Shown: piece by piece, positions 7,993-16,506 of the stretch
Layout: every line of letters begins with the position of its first letter
Position numbering within the stretch: the first letter of the stretch is position 1
Assembly (NCBI RefSeq): GCF_041199985.1
Contig: NZ_CP165647.1
Location: 2,356,001-2,420,000 of the forward strand
Direction: 5' to 3'
Length of the DNA: 64,000 bases
DNA from: Leptotrichia sp. HSP-536
Lineage (GTDB): Bacteria > Fusobacteriota > Fusobacteriia > Fusobacteriales > Leptotrichiaceae
Notes under the pieces: generated by a model
What the model saw: only the letters and a program-made list of their open reading frames with translations
Told to the model about the DNA's origin: nothing
Database searches by the model: none
Made by a program: the position numbers and the translations under genes

Positions 7993-10098
7993 TTATTCTA
8001 GCACTATCTGAATTTTAGATTGTTTATCCAATTTTATCCCTTTTTCTGGGAACTGCCCTATTACTTTTCCGCTTCCTTTAACTTCATATTGAGAAAATTT
8101 CCCTTGTGGATAAATAGATAAAAATTCTCTCAAGCTAATTCCAGTTAAGTCAGGCATGATATTTTTATCAAAATCCTGTTTTATTTTTGTCAAGTCCTTT
8201 TTCTTTTCTTCCTTAACAACATCTGATTTTTTATCATCAGTATTTTTCTTAATTCTTCCGTTTGTTTCAATTTTTCTATAATCAATTAATTTTTCCAGAA
8301 CATGTCTTACTGATGGTAACGCAACATCCGCACCGTAATAATTTCCTTTAGGCTCGTTAACTGTTATTAGCATAGCATATTTAGGCTTGTCTGCAGGAAA
8401 GAATGCAAAGAATGAACTGAAATATTTACCTTTTGTATATCCACCAACCGCTGATTTTTGAGCTGTTCCAGTTTTTCCTGCTACTCTATAGCCAGAAATA
8501 TATGCATTTTTACCAGTTCCATAATTTACAACAGCTTCCATATATCTTCTGACTAATCTTGAAATTTCATCACTAAATATCTTTTTTATTACAATAGGTT
8601 TATTTTGTTCCACAATTTTCCCATTACTGTCTTCTATTCTGTCCACTAAATACGGTTTCATCAATTTACCGTTATTCACAACCGTATTTAAGGCCACAAG
8701 CATTTGAATTTGCGTCATTGAAATACCTTGCCCAAAAGAGATGGTAGCTTTTCTTACTTCAGTTAAATCTCTTAATTTCGGTAATTCCTTTGTTGATTCA
8801 AAATAAGTGTCAATTCCAGATTTTGCTCCCAATCCAATATCAGTCAAATATTTGTGAAAAGTATTTTTATCAATCATTTGTGAAATTTTTACCATCGCCA
8901 CATTTCCCGAATATGCAACTATATCTGTTAAGTTTAAGTTTCCAATTGTTGAACTGCTGTGATCACGTATTGTTATATCTTGCACACGAATAGAACCTGA
9001 TGAAGAAATCCTTGAATTTTCATTAATTACTTTTGTTTGTAATCCCATCGAAACTGTTATAGGTTTAAATATTGATCCTGGCTCAAAATAATCTGTAATT
9101 GTCCTATTTTTTATAGTTGCTTTATCTTCTGATTTTGGATAAGATGACATTGCTAGTATTTTTCCAGTTTCAACTTCCAATAAAATTCCCATTGTTGAAT
9201 CAGCAGAATATCTTTCAAAAGTTTGTTTCAATTCGTCATCAAGTGTATATTGCATAATACTGTCAAGTGTAAGCACAAGATTATTTCCATCTTTCACAGG
9301 GGATGATTTTTCTTTATTTTTTATATTTATAATGCTCAAAAAGGCTTCTGGAATTCTAAGACCTTTTATAATTCCTGATTCTCCAGCCAGTTGTTTATTA
9401 TAAAATTTTTCAATTCCATAAACTCCTTGATTTTCGTTGTTGACAAATCCGAGTGTTTCTTGAAATGCATTATTTTGTACATAATTTCTTGTAAATAATG
9501 TTTCAAAGGCCACACCTCTGTATATTCTCCCATGTTTTGATTTTTTTGTTAGTCTAGCTTCTTTTCTATCATTGTCAATTTGTTCTTCAATTGCTATTTT
9601 AGTGCTATAAGAAATTTTATGTTTTATTTTTAAGTATTGTTTTTTTTCTTTTTTTCTTTTCAAATATTCATTTTTATATTTTTCTATTTCCAATGGTTCA
9701 ATATATCTTTTTAACATATTTAGAACAGAATCAATGTTATTTTCCTCAATTAAAGTGGGATCCAATATAACAAGAAAATCTTCATTATCGTATGCTAAAA
9801 CTTGCCCATCAGTTGTTGAAATTTTACCTCTCTTAGCTTTTATATAATTTTTTGAAGAATATTTTTCTTCTCCGGCAACTCTCCATTTGTTTCCTTCCAT
9901 TATCTGAATTTTATAAAGATTTGCTGTTATTACTATAAATCCTATGATTGTAAAAAGAACTATTGTAGTAAATCTACCTTCAAATGTATTCAAAAAATCA
10001 TATATTTTTTTCAGTCGATTGATATTTTTCTTTCTATTTTTTACTATATTTGACTTTGCTCTGTCAACAATACTGTTTTTTTTATTACCCTTTTTCAT
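7993..10098 (-). CDS. ftsI: Class B penicillin-binding protein (FtsI/SpoVD-like transpeptidase) with one PASTA domain
   Basis: A 701-residue bitopic membrane protein with one transmembrane helix at about residues 45-65 and the rest periplasmic. The pedestal domain is followed by the transpeptidase with all three active-site motifs: SIFK in EPGSIFKPITV (about 340), SGN in AYSGNVAM (about 397), and KTG in AGKTGTAQ (about 545). A single PASTA repeat ends the chain (MPDLTGISLREFL to the C-terminus, about 645-701). Class B enzymes cross-link septal or elongation peptidoglycan with a SEDS partner, which is not in this window. A Lys/Asp-rich linker (about 610-640) joins the two. Neighbours gatB and priA suggest a housekeeping operon; whether it is divisome (FtsI) or elongasome (PBP2) is inferred from the PASTA tail. 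Confidence 0.88.
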   Translation of the reverse strand: MKKGNKKNSIVDRAKSNIVKNRKKNINRLKKIYDFLNTFEGRFTTIVLFTIIGFIVITANLYKIQIMEGNKWRVAGEEKYSSKNYIKAKRGKISTTDGQVLAYDNEDFLVILDPTLIEENNIDSVLNMLKRYIEPLEIEKYKNEYLKRKKEKKQYLKIKHKISYSTKIAIEEQIDNDRKEARLTKKSKHGRIYRGVAFETLFTRNYVQNNAFQETLGFVNNENQGVYGIEKFYNKQLAGESGIIKGLRIPEAFLSIINIKNKEKSSPVKDGNNLVLTLDSIMQYTLDDELKQTFERYSADSTMGILLEVETGKILAMSSYPKSEDKATIKNRTITDYFEPGSIFKPITVSMGLQTKVINENSRISSSGSIRVQDITIRDHSSSTIGNLNLTDIVAYSGNVAMVKISQMIDKNTFHKYLTDIGLGAKSGIDTYFESTKELPKLRDLTEVRKATISFGQGISMTQIQMLVALNTVVNNGKLMKPYLVDRIEDSNGKIVEQNKPIVIKKIFSDEISRLVRRYMEAVVNYGTGKNAYISGYRVAGKTGTAQKSAVGGYTKGKYFSSFFAFFPADKPKYAMLITVNEPKGNYYGADVALPSVRHVLEKLIDYRKIETNGRIKKNTDDKKSDVVKEEKKKDLTKIKQDFDKNIMPDLTGISLREFLSIYPQGKFSQYEVKGSGKVIGQFPEKGIKLDKQSKIQIVLE

Positions 10099-10120
10099 TT
10101 CTCTCCTAATTTAACCAATA

Positions 10121-11557
10121 TTAACCTTCAAGTTTTGCTAAAATCATTTCATTAATCATTTTCGGATTAGCCTTACCTTTAGACAATCTCATTGACTGTC
10201 CTACAAGATATTTTAATGCATTACTTTTTCCAGCTTTGTAATCTTCCACAGATTGAGGATTTTCAGCCAGCACCTGCTCTACAATCTTTTCAATTTCGCT
10301 GTTATCCGTAATTTGCACAAGCCCTTTTTCCTTTACGATAATTTCAGGATTTTTATTTTCTGAAAGCAAGATTTCAAATACATCTTTTGCAATTTTTGAA
10401 CTAATTGTATCAGCTTTTATCAATTTAATTAATTTTCCAATATTTTCAGGCTCAACAGAAAATTCCTCAATAGAGATATTTTTTTCCTTCAATACACGTA
10501 AAATTTCTGTCAATACCCAGTTTGCCGCAAGTCTTGCATCATCTGAAACTTTTACAACTTCCTCATAATATTCAGCCAGTTCCTGTTCTGATGAAAGAGT
10601 AGCTGCTTCCATTTCATTCAATTTATACTCATTAATAAATCTTTTAGCCTTCTCATCTGCAAATTCAGGCATTTCATCCTTCACATTTGAAAGTCTTGAT
10701 TCAGTAATGATAATCGCTGGCAAGTCAGGCTCTGGAAAATATCTGTAGTCCATCGCTTCCTCTTTGCTTCTCATCGGCTTTGTAACCGCATTTTCCTCAT
10801 CCCAAAGTCTTGTTTCCTGAACTACACGCCCACCATTTTCAAGCACTTCAATTTGTCTGTTTGTTTCATACTCAATCGCCTTCACAACCGCCTTAAACGA
10901 GTTCAAGTTCTTAGTTTCCGTTCTAGTCCCAAGTTTTGTTTCACCCTTTTTTCTAACAGACACATTAGCATCGCATCTAAGCGATCCAAGTTCCATACTT
11001 ACATCACTGACTTTCGTATATTTCAGCCTATCCTTCAATGTATTCAAATAAGCATACGCTTCCTCAGCATTTTTTATCTCAGGCTTTGAAATAATCTCAA
11101 TTAACGGCACAGAGGCTCTGTTATAATTTAGCAAAGTTTCAGAAGCCGTATGAATACTTTTTGCCGTATCTTCCTCAATCTGTATTCTTTCAATCCCAAC
11201 ACTTGCTTCCTTCCCGCTATTCGTCGTAATTTTCAAAGCTCCATTTTCAGCATAAGGCTTAAAAAACTGTGTAATTTGATAATTTTTTGGCGAATCAGGA
11301 TAAAAATAATTTTTTCTATCAAAATAACTCTCCCTGTTTATCTCGCACCCAAGTGCAAGTGCCGCCTTTATCGCATAATCCAATACTTTCTCATTCAACT
11401 TCGGCAAAGCCCCAGGCTGCCCTGTACAAATAGGACATACCGCAGTATTAGGCTCCTTATTATCATAATCCGCATCGCAAGAACACCATACTTTCGTATT
11501 CGTTTTCAATTGACAATGCACTTCCAGTCCGATGACTGTTTCATATTCCATACTCAT
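10121..11557 (-). CDS. gatB: Aspartyl/glutamyl-tRNA amidotransferase subunit B
   Basis: A 478-residue subunit of GatCAB, which converts misacylated Glu-tRNA-Gln (and Asp-tRNA-Asn) to the amide. The N-terminal cradle has VIGLEVHCQLKT and the zinc-type cysteines CSCDADYDN ... CPICTGQPGALP. The family blocks DRKNYFYPDSPKNYQITQ (about residue 82) and MDYRYFPEPDLP (about 268-279) are intact, and the C-terminal helical YqeY-like tail (from about 340) ends in NPKMINEMILAKL. Its partners gatC and gatA are just upstream in transcription order but a DUF4431-like gene lies between gatA and gatB. Confidence 0.96.
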   Translation of the reverse strand: MSMEYETVIGLEVHCQLKTNTKVWCSCDADYDNKEPNTAVCPICTGQPGALPKLNEKVLDYAIKAALALGCEINRESYFDRKNYFYPDSPKNYQITQFFKPYAENGALKITTNSGKEASVGIERIQIEEDTAKSIHTASETLLNYNRASVPLIEIISKPEIKNAEEAYAYLNTLKDRLKYTKVSDVSMELGSLRCDANVSVRKKGETKLGTRTETKNLNSFKAVVKAIEYETNRQIEVLENGGRVVQETRLWDEENAVTKPMRSKEEAMDYRYFPEPDLPAIIITESRLSNVKDEMPEFADEKAKRFINEYKLNEMEAATLSSEQELAEYYEEVVKVSDDARLAANWVLTEILRVLKEKNISIEEFSVEPENIGKLIKLIKADTISSKIAKDVFEILLSENKNPEIIVKEKGLVQITDNSEIEKIVEQVLAENPQSVEDYKAGKSNALKYLVGQSMRLSKGKANPKMINEMILAKLEG

Positions 11558-11631
11558 TTTCTAATATTTTTCCTTTCTTTTTTATTTTTTATTTATATTC
11601 TGGTTCAATAATTTTATTATTTTAATTTATA

Positions 11632-12075
11632 TTAATTTAATATTTCTACTGATTCTACTGACATCAAAACTTCTGTAACATGCCAATGAGTTTGCCAATG
11701 ATACAACTCTCCTGTTACTTTTATTTTTTTACCATATGCCTTTTTTTCTCTTAACTTATTTATTTGAGAATCATCCATACTCAGTTGAATCTTTTTTACA
11801 TTTATTTCTATATCGTCATCATCACTATAATCACTATTTGCTGTACTAGGAACTACTTTTATAGGATTACTTAAATATAAAATATGTGGATGTATTGTAA
11901 GATTAGGACCTTCTACAAAATGTTCTTCAATATCGACCACTCCTGTTATTGAAGCAATAGTATCATAATAATATGTTTTTTGATTTCTCAAATCAGAACT
12001 TAATTGTTCTTTTGAAAACATATTTAATGAACTAATTAATAATAAAACTAATAATATCAAAAATTTTCTATTCAT
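11632..12075 (-). CDS. Secreted DUF4431-like protein
   Basis: A 147-residue protein with a clear N-terminal signal peptide (MNRKFLILLVLLLISSLNMFS) and no lipobox. The C-terminal block GELYHWQTHWHVTEVLM (about residues 121-137) fits the short DUF4431 pattern (G-x-L-x-x-x-x-T-x-H-x-T-x-V-L) seen in small exported proteins; the family name is from memory and not checked. A run of acidic residues (SDYSDDDDIEI) sits mid-protein. No enzyme motif is seen. It lies between gatA and gatB in the same direction, with 37 and 74 bases of gap, so it is likely transcribed with them, though nothing suggests a role in tRNA amidation. Its function is unknown. Confidence 0.62.
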   Translation of the reverse strand: MNRKFLILLVLLLISSLNMFSKEQLSSDLRNQKTYYYDTIASITGVVDIEEHFVEGPNLTIHPHILYLSNPIKVVPSTANSDYSDDDDIEINVKKIQLSMDDSQINKLREKKAYGKKIKVTGELYHWQTHWHVTEVLMSVESVEILN

Positions 12076-12112
12076 TACTTTTTCCTATCTCAAACTATAT
12101 AAGAAATCAATT

Positions 12113-13576
12113 TCACAACTCAGGATATTCTATCTCTCCACGTTCCTTCTCAAATTTATTCGCCACATTAAACAATAAATCTTCCCTAAAGTAATTTCCA
12201 ATTAGCTGTATTCCCACAGGAAGTCCATTTACAAAACCACCTGGCACTGATATTGCAGGCAAGCCAGCCATATTTATTGATACAGTAAAAATATCTCCCA
12301 AATACATCTGAACTGGATCAGTAACTTTTTCACCTTTTTTAAATGCTGTTGTCGGAGAAACTGGTGTCAAAATCAAGTCAACTTCTGAAAGAACTCGTGA
12401 AAAATCATCTCTTATTAATCTTCTAACTTGCGAAGCCTTTTTATAATAAGCATCATAAAATCCAGAGCTTAACACGTAATTTCCAATCATAATTCTACGT
12501 TTTACTTCATCTCCAAAACCTTCTGTTCGTGATTTTACATACATTTCCTCAATATTTTCATCATTTTTTCTAACTCCATATCTTACTCCATCATATCTTG
12601 ACAAGTTTGAAGCCGCTTCAGCCGACGAAATTATATAATAAGTCGAAATTGCGTATTTTGTGTAAGGCAACGATACTTCCTTCATTTCTGCTCCAAGTTT
12701 TTTCAATGTTTCCACAGTTTTATCCACAACTTCCTTTATCGACCTATCTAGTTCATCTGAAAAATATTCTTTTGGAAGCCCAATTTTTAATCCTTTAATA
12801 TCTTTTTCAAGCAAAGATACATAATCTGGCACTTCTACATCTGCAGTTGTCGGATCATTTTCATCATATCCTGAAATTATCTGCATAACTCTTGCCAAAT
12901 CTTCCGAACTTTTTGCCAAAGCCCCAATCTGATCCAGCGAAGAACCAAATGCCATAAGCCCGTATCTCGAAACTCTTCCATAAGTTGGCTTTATTCCTAC
13001 AGTTCCAGTCAAGCTCGCAGGCTGTCTAATACTTCCACCAGTATCCGTTCCCAAAGCAACAGGTATTTCACTAGCCGCAACCGCAGCAGCTGATCCCCCA
13101 CTGCTTCCTCCTGGCACTCTTTCTAAATCCCAAGGATTAGATGCTGACTTTATTGACGAATTTTCATTTGAAGATCCCATCGCAAATTCATCCATATTAG
13201 CCTTTCCAACCAGTACTACTCCAGCTTCCTTTAACTTTTTCACAACAGTTGCATCATAAACTCCCACATAATTTTTCAAAATTTGTGAAGCCGCCGTTGT
13301 CAAATCCCCTTTTGAAACAATATTATCCTTCAACGCCACAGGCACTCCAAAAAGTCCTGTATTTTCATAATTTTTTCTTCCTTCTTCATTGTTTTCCCCA
13401 TCAATTTTTCGAGCCTGTTCCAATGCCTTCTCCTCAAAAATATTAGAAAAAGCCCCAACCTTATCTTCAACCGATTTTATTCTATCTAAAAAATTTCTTG
13501 TAACTTCTTCCGAAGTAATTTCTTTATTTTTTATCATTTCAGCCAGTTCACTAGCCGTTTTTTTGTATAAATTCAT
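12113..13576 (-). CDS. gatA: Aspartyl/glutamyl-tRNA amidotransferase subunit A
   Basis: A 487-residue amidase-signature enzyme that frees ammonia from glutamine for GatB. The signature block GGSSGGSAAAVAA (about residues 150-162) with the Ser-cisSer-Lys triad is present; the catalytic Lys is in VALKDNI (about 78) and the second Ser lies in TDTGGSIRQPA (about 172-182). The frame opens at 13636, but the ATG at 13576 (MNLYKKTASELAEMI) has GGAAAGGTG eight bases upstream and matches the normal family N-terminus. This also leaves a 22-base gap after gatC instead of an overlap. Confidence 0.96.
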   Translation of the reverse strand: MNLYKKTASELAEMIKNKEITSEEVTRNFLDRIKSVEDKVGAFSNIFEEKALEQARKIDGENNEEGRKNYENTGLFGVPVALKDNIVSKGDLTTAASQILKNYVGVYDATVVKKLKEAGVVLVGKANMDEFAMGSSNENSSIKSASNPWDLERVPGGSSGGSAAAVAASEIPVALGTDTGGSIRQPASLTGTVGIKPTYGRVSRYGLMAFGSSLDQIGALAKSSEDLARVMQIISGYDENDPTTADVEVPDYVSLLEKDIKGLKIGLPKEYFSDELDRSIKEVVDKTVETLKKLGAEMKEVSLPYTKYAISTYYIISSAEAASNLSRYDGVRYGVRKNDENIEEMYVKSRTEGFGDEVKRRIMIGNYVLSSGFYDAYYKKASQVRRLIRDDFSRVLSEVDLILTPVSPTTAFKKGEKVTDPVQMYLGDIFTVSINMAGLPAISVPGGFVNGLPVGIQLIGNYFREDLLFNVANKFEKERGEIEYPEL

Positions 13577-13598
13577 TTTTTTCACCTTTCCAATTTTT

Positions 13599-13898
13599 CT
13601 AATTATCCGCATTTTCTCCAACAACTTTTGGTACAATTATAAATTCTTCATCCTTATTAGGCGAATTTTTTAAAATTTCCTTCTTAATTCCAGCATCCCT
13701 AACTTTATCTTCTCTCAATTTATCTTTTAAATCCAGCACATTAAAAAGCGGCTCCACATCAGTAGTATCAACCCCATTCAACTCTTCCATATGCTCAAAT
13801 ATTTTATTCAAATCCACCCTAAATTTCTCAATTTCACTTTCTGAAAATTCCAATTTAGAAAGTGCTGCTATTTTCAAAACATCTTCTTTACTTAACAT
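13599..13898 (-). CDS. gatC: Aspartyl/glutamyl-tRNA amidotransferase subunit C
   Basis: A 99-residue small subunit that holds GatA and GatB together. LSKEDVLKIAALSKLEFSE at the N-terminus and the later segments GVDTTDVEPLFNV and LREDKV are the GatC signature. AGGAGG precedes the ATG at 13898. It is the first gat gene in the order gatC-gatA-(DUF4431-like)-gatB, and follows the restriction-modification genes by about 70 bases with no obvious terminator between. Confidence 0.94.
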   Translation of the reverse strand: MLSKEDVLKIAALSKLEFSESEIEKFRVDLNKIFEHMEELNGVDTTDVEPLFNVLDLKDKLREDKVRDAGIKKEILKNSPNKDEEFIIVPKVVGENADN

Positions 13899-13967
13899 TC
13901 GTTTCTTTCCTCCTATTAAAAATATTTTTTCAATAATCTTTTTACTTATCTAAAATTTCTCCACATT

Positions 13968-14711
13968 TTATTTTTTAAAAACAAATAGATATTCATGTGC
14001 AATTAACAAAAAGTTATATTTTACACTGTTTGTTTTCCAAAAACCTGTAGCTTTGCAGTTATGTTGTTCTTTTATAATAATTTCCTTAGTTTTAAATCCT
14101 ACTTTTTCAAATATTTTCATAACTTCAAAACTCATGGGTATTATATGTCCTTTTTGTCTTGTATCTCCCATCAAAATGGCACAAAATTTGTCTTTTTTTA
14201 AAACTCGATAACTTTCTGATACAACTTTTTCCATTTCAATTAAGAAATCCTTTACTTTTAAATGTGATAAATCATTTTCTATATCCTCACTATATTTAAT
14301 AATATTAGCATAAGGAGGATGAGTACATATAAAATCAATACTTTCATCTGGAATAAAATTTAAATTTCTTGCATCAGCTTCGTGAAAATAAACTTTTCCT
14401 GAATTTTCATATTCAAAATTACATTTTTCTTTACAACGTTCAAGTGCATTGTTATTAATATCAACCCCTATAATATTTCTATTTAATAACTTTGCCTCGA
14501 CTAATGTAGTGCCTCCACCTGCAAACTGGTCTAAAATTAAATTCCCCTCATTTGAATATCTTAACAAAAGATTTCTTGGAATATACGGTGACCAGTTTCC
14601 TCGATATTTTGCATCATGTGTTGCCCATTTTCCTCTTTCTGGAAAGCTCCATACCGTATTCATTTCAAGTTCAAAATTTTCAGGCTCCCATATTTTTATT
14701 TTTTTTACCAT
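13968..14711 (-). CDS. Second DNA methyltransferase of the restriction-modification locus
   Basis: A 247-residue Rossmann-type methyltransferase. Motif I is DQFAGGGTTLVEAKLLNRN with the next acidic strand VDIN (about residues 61-86) and motif IV is CTHPPYANIIKYS (about 130-142), a T-H-P-P-Y variant of the (D/N/S)PPY site that transfers methyl to an exocyclic adenine or cytosine amine. Motif order (I before IV) differs from DpnA, which has DPPY near its N-terminus, so it is not a DpnA orthologue. There is no large target-recognition domain; EQHNCKATGFWKTN (about 215) may serve. It starts 16 bases after the methylase-endonuclease fusion. Base specificity (N6A or N4C) cannot be told by eye, and a role in protecting the same site is inferred. 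Confidence 0.78.
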   Translation of the reverse strand: MVKKIKIWEPENFELEMNTVWSFPERGKWATHDAKYRGNWSPYIPRNLLLRYSNEGNLILDQFAGGGTTLVEAKLLNRNIIGVDINNNALERCKEKCNFEYENSGKVYFHEADARNLNFIPDESIDFICTHPPYANIIKYSEDIENDLSHLKVKDFLIEMEKVVSESYRVLKKDKFCAILMGDTRQKGHIIPMSFEVMKIFEKVGFKTKEIIIKEQHNCKATGFWKTNSVKYNFLLIAHEYLFVFKK

Positions 14712-14727
14712 TTTCCCCCACCCTAAT

Positions 14728-16503
14728 TTATTTTATTATTTTAGTTATAATTCCGTTTTCTAAATCATTAATATTATAAATATTCTCCAATACATCAAAT
14801 GTTTCTTCAAGGTTATTTTTACCACTTTTTTTCCAGCCGTGACCATCGGTAAACCATACAAATGTAACACCTTCTACTGCATTCATTTCATTTGTAATAG
14901 TTTTATAACTTCGTGCTGTTTCAACGGGTTTTGAACCACCTGAAGTATAAAAGTTTGTTTCTATGACATATATTTGTTTATTTGTTTTTATTACAAAGTC
15001 AAATTTTTTCTCTGTTTTACCCATATTTGAAATTGCTGATAAATCAACCTTCCATTTACTTTCAATATTACTGATACGCATTTGTTTAAAATAATTTTTG
15101 TTTTTTTCAAATCCAGCTTTTTGTATGAAACTTTCTACTAAATCTTCCATAGCATCTCCAGTACGATTTTTTCTACTATTAGAATCTAATCCTGTTTCAA
15201 CACCTGTAACATAATCAAATAAATTATTAATAATATGATTTTTTAATAATTTAAATAATCCTGTTTTTTCCATGAATTCAGAATATTGCTCCGTAGGATA
15301 GTTTCTTTTTTTAAAAGAATAAATATATTCACCATCAATATCAATAACATACATTTCTTTTTTTCGTACTGCTAATAAAATCGGAATACATTTTAGTGTT
15401 TTTGGATATTCTTCTATTATATTTTCAAAATCTTCTTTTATATTTTTAGAGCCAATTAAAGAATTTAAAATATTTAATTCTATTTTTATATCATTAGCAT
15501 TTTTAAAAACTTTTTCAAAATCTGTATAGTATCCATAACCTGCAATACTATCACGAAAGTTTTTAAACCAATCATTGAAATCTCTTTTTCCTGTCATAGC
15601 TTCTTTAACCTCTTCCATATTATTTACTAAAATTTCTGTTATCTTCCCTCTTTTTCCACCATCACTATTAATCACTCTACTAGCTTCAATTCGATTTATA
15701 TCAAATTCTTTATATAAATCATCAAAAAAGTTATCTTCAATATTTTCATTTTTAGGATCAGAATTACTAAGTAGTAACTTAGCACCTTTTTTATTTAATA
15801 ATTTAAAATATTCAGAAAGCTCAATCTGTTCCTTATCTTCAAATGTATATTCTGTATACGAGGTAAATGATGAAGTCTGATTAAGTGGTCGATATGGTGG
15901 ATCAAAATAGACAAATGTATTTTCATCTATAAAATCGTATGATTTTTTATAATCTCCATAAATAATATCAACATTTTTCAACTTTTTTGATATATTAATT
16001 AAATTTTCTTCATCACATATTTTAGGATTCTTGTAATCTCCCATTGGAACATTAAATAATCCTTTTTTATTTACTCTATAAAGTCCATTAAAACAGGTTC
16101 TATTTAAAAATATCATTAATGCTGCACGTTTAACTTCCTCACTATTATTTTCTAATTTTAATTTGTTAAATTGTTCTCTTTTTTCATAGTAATAAATTTT
16201 TCTATCTTCTTTATCTTTAACTAAAAATTCGTTTTCAAATACTTTTAATTTATCTACTAATTTTTGAACTTTTTCTTTTATAACTTTATAACAGTTCAAT
16301 AACTCAATATTAACATCACTAATATATATTTTTTCTAATTCAAATTTATTTAAAATATCAAATAAAACTGCTCCTCCACCAATAAACGGTTCTGCATATT
16401 TATTAATTTTATTATCAAATGGATAAAACTTTTCAATTTTATCTATTAACTGCCCCTTTCCACCTGCCCATTTTAAAAATGGCTTTACTTTTATTTGTGT
16501 CAT
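14728..16503 (-). CDS. Fused DpnM-like adenine methylase and DpnII-family restriction endonuclease
   Basis: One open frame of 591 residues. Residues 1-295 are a Dam/DpnM-type N6-adenine methylase: KPFLKWAGGKGQL, the AdoMet loop EPFIGGGAVLFD (about 38-49) and catalytic DPPY at 201-204. From about 296 the chain matches the start of DpnII/MboI-type enzymes (RDFNDWFKNFRDSIAGYGYYTDF) and continues to a PD-(D/E)xK-like site, FDFVIKT with D502 and VIETNFY with E515. DpnM and DpnB are normally separate proteins of about 285 residues; here they are joined with no stop. Expected target GATC is inferred from the family. The start lies 3 bases after the HAD phosphatase stop. An in-frame ATG at 15597 with AGAGG 11 bases before it could also give free endonuclease. 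Confidence 0.87.
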   Translation of the reverse strand: MTQIKVKPFLKWAGGKGQLIDKIEKFYPFDNKINKYAEPFIGGGAVLFDILNKFELEKIYISDVNIELLNCYKVIKEKVQKLVDKLKVFENEFLVKDKEDRKIYYYEKREQFNKLKLENNSEEVKRAALMIFLNRTCFNGLYRVNKKGLFNVPMGDYKNPKICDEENLINISKKLKNVDIIYGDYKKSYDFIDENTFVYFDPPYRPLNQTSSFTSYTEYTFEDKEQIELSEYFKLLNKKGAKLLLSNSDPKNENIEDNFFDDLYKEFDINRIEASRVINSDGGKRGKITEILVNNMEEVKEAMTGKRDFNDWFKNFRDSIAGYGYYTDFEKVFKNANDIKIELNILNSLIGSKNIKEDFENIIEEYPKTLKCIPILLAVRKKEMYVIDIDGEYIYSFKKRNYPTEQYSEFMEKTGLFKLLKNHIINNLFDYVTGVETGLDSNSRKNRTGDAMEDLVESFIQKAGFEKNKNYFKQMRISNIESKWKVDLSAISNMGKTEKKFDFVIKTNKQIYVIETNFYTSGGSKPVETARSYKTITNEMNAVEGVTFVWFTDGHGWKKSGKNNLEETFDVLENIYNINDLENGIITKIIK

Positions 16504-16506
16504 TTT

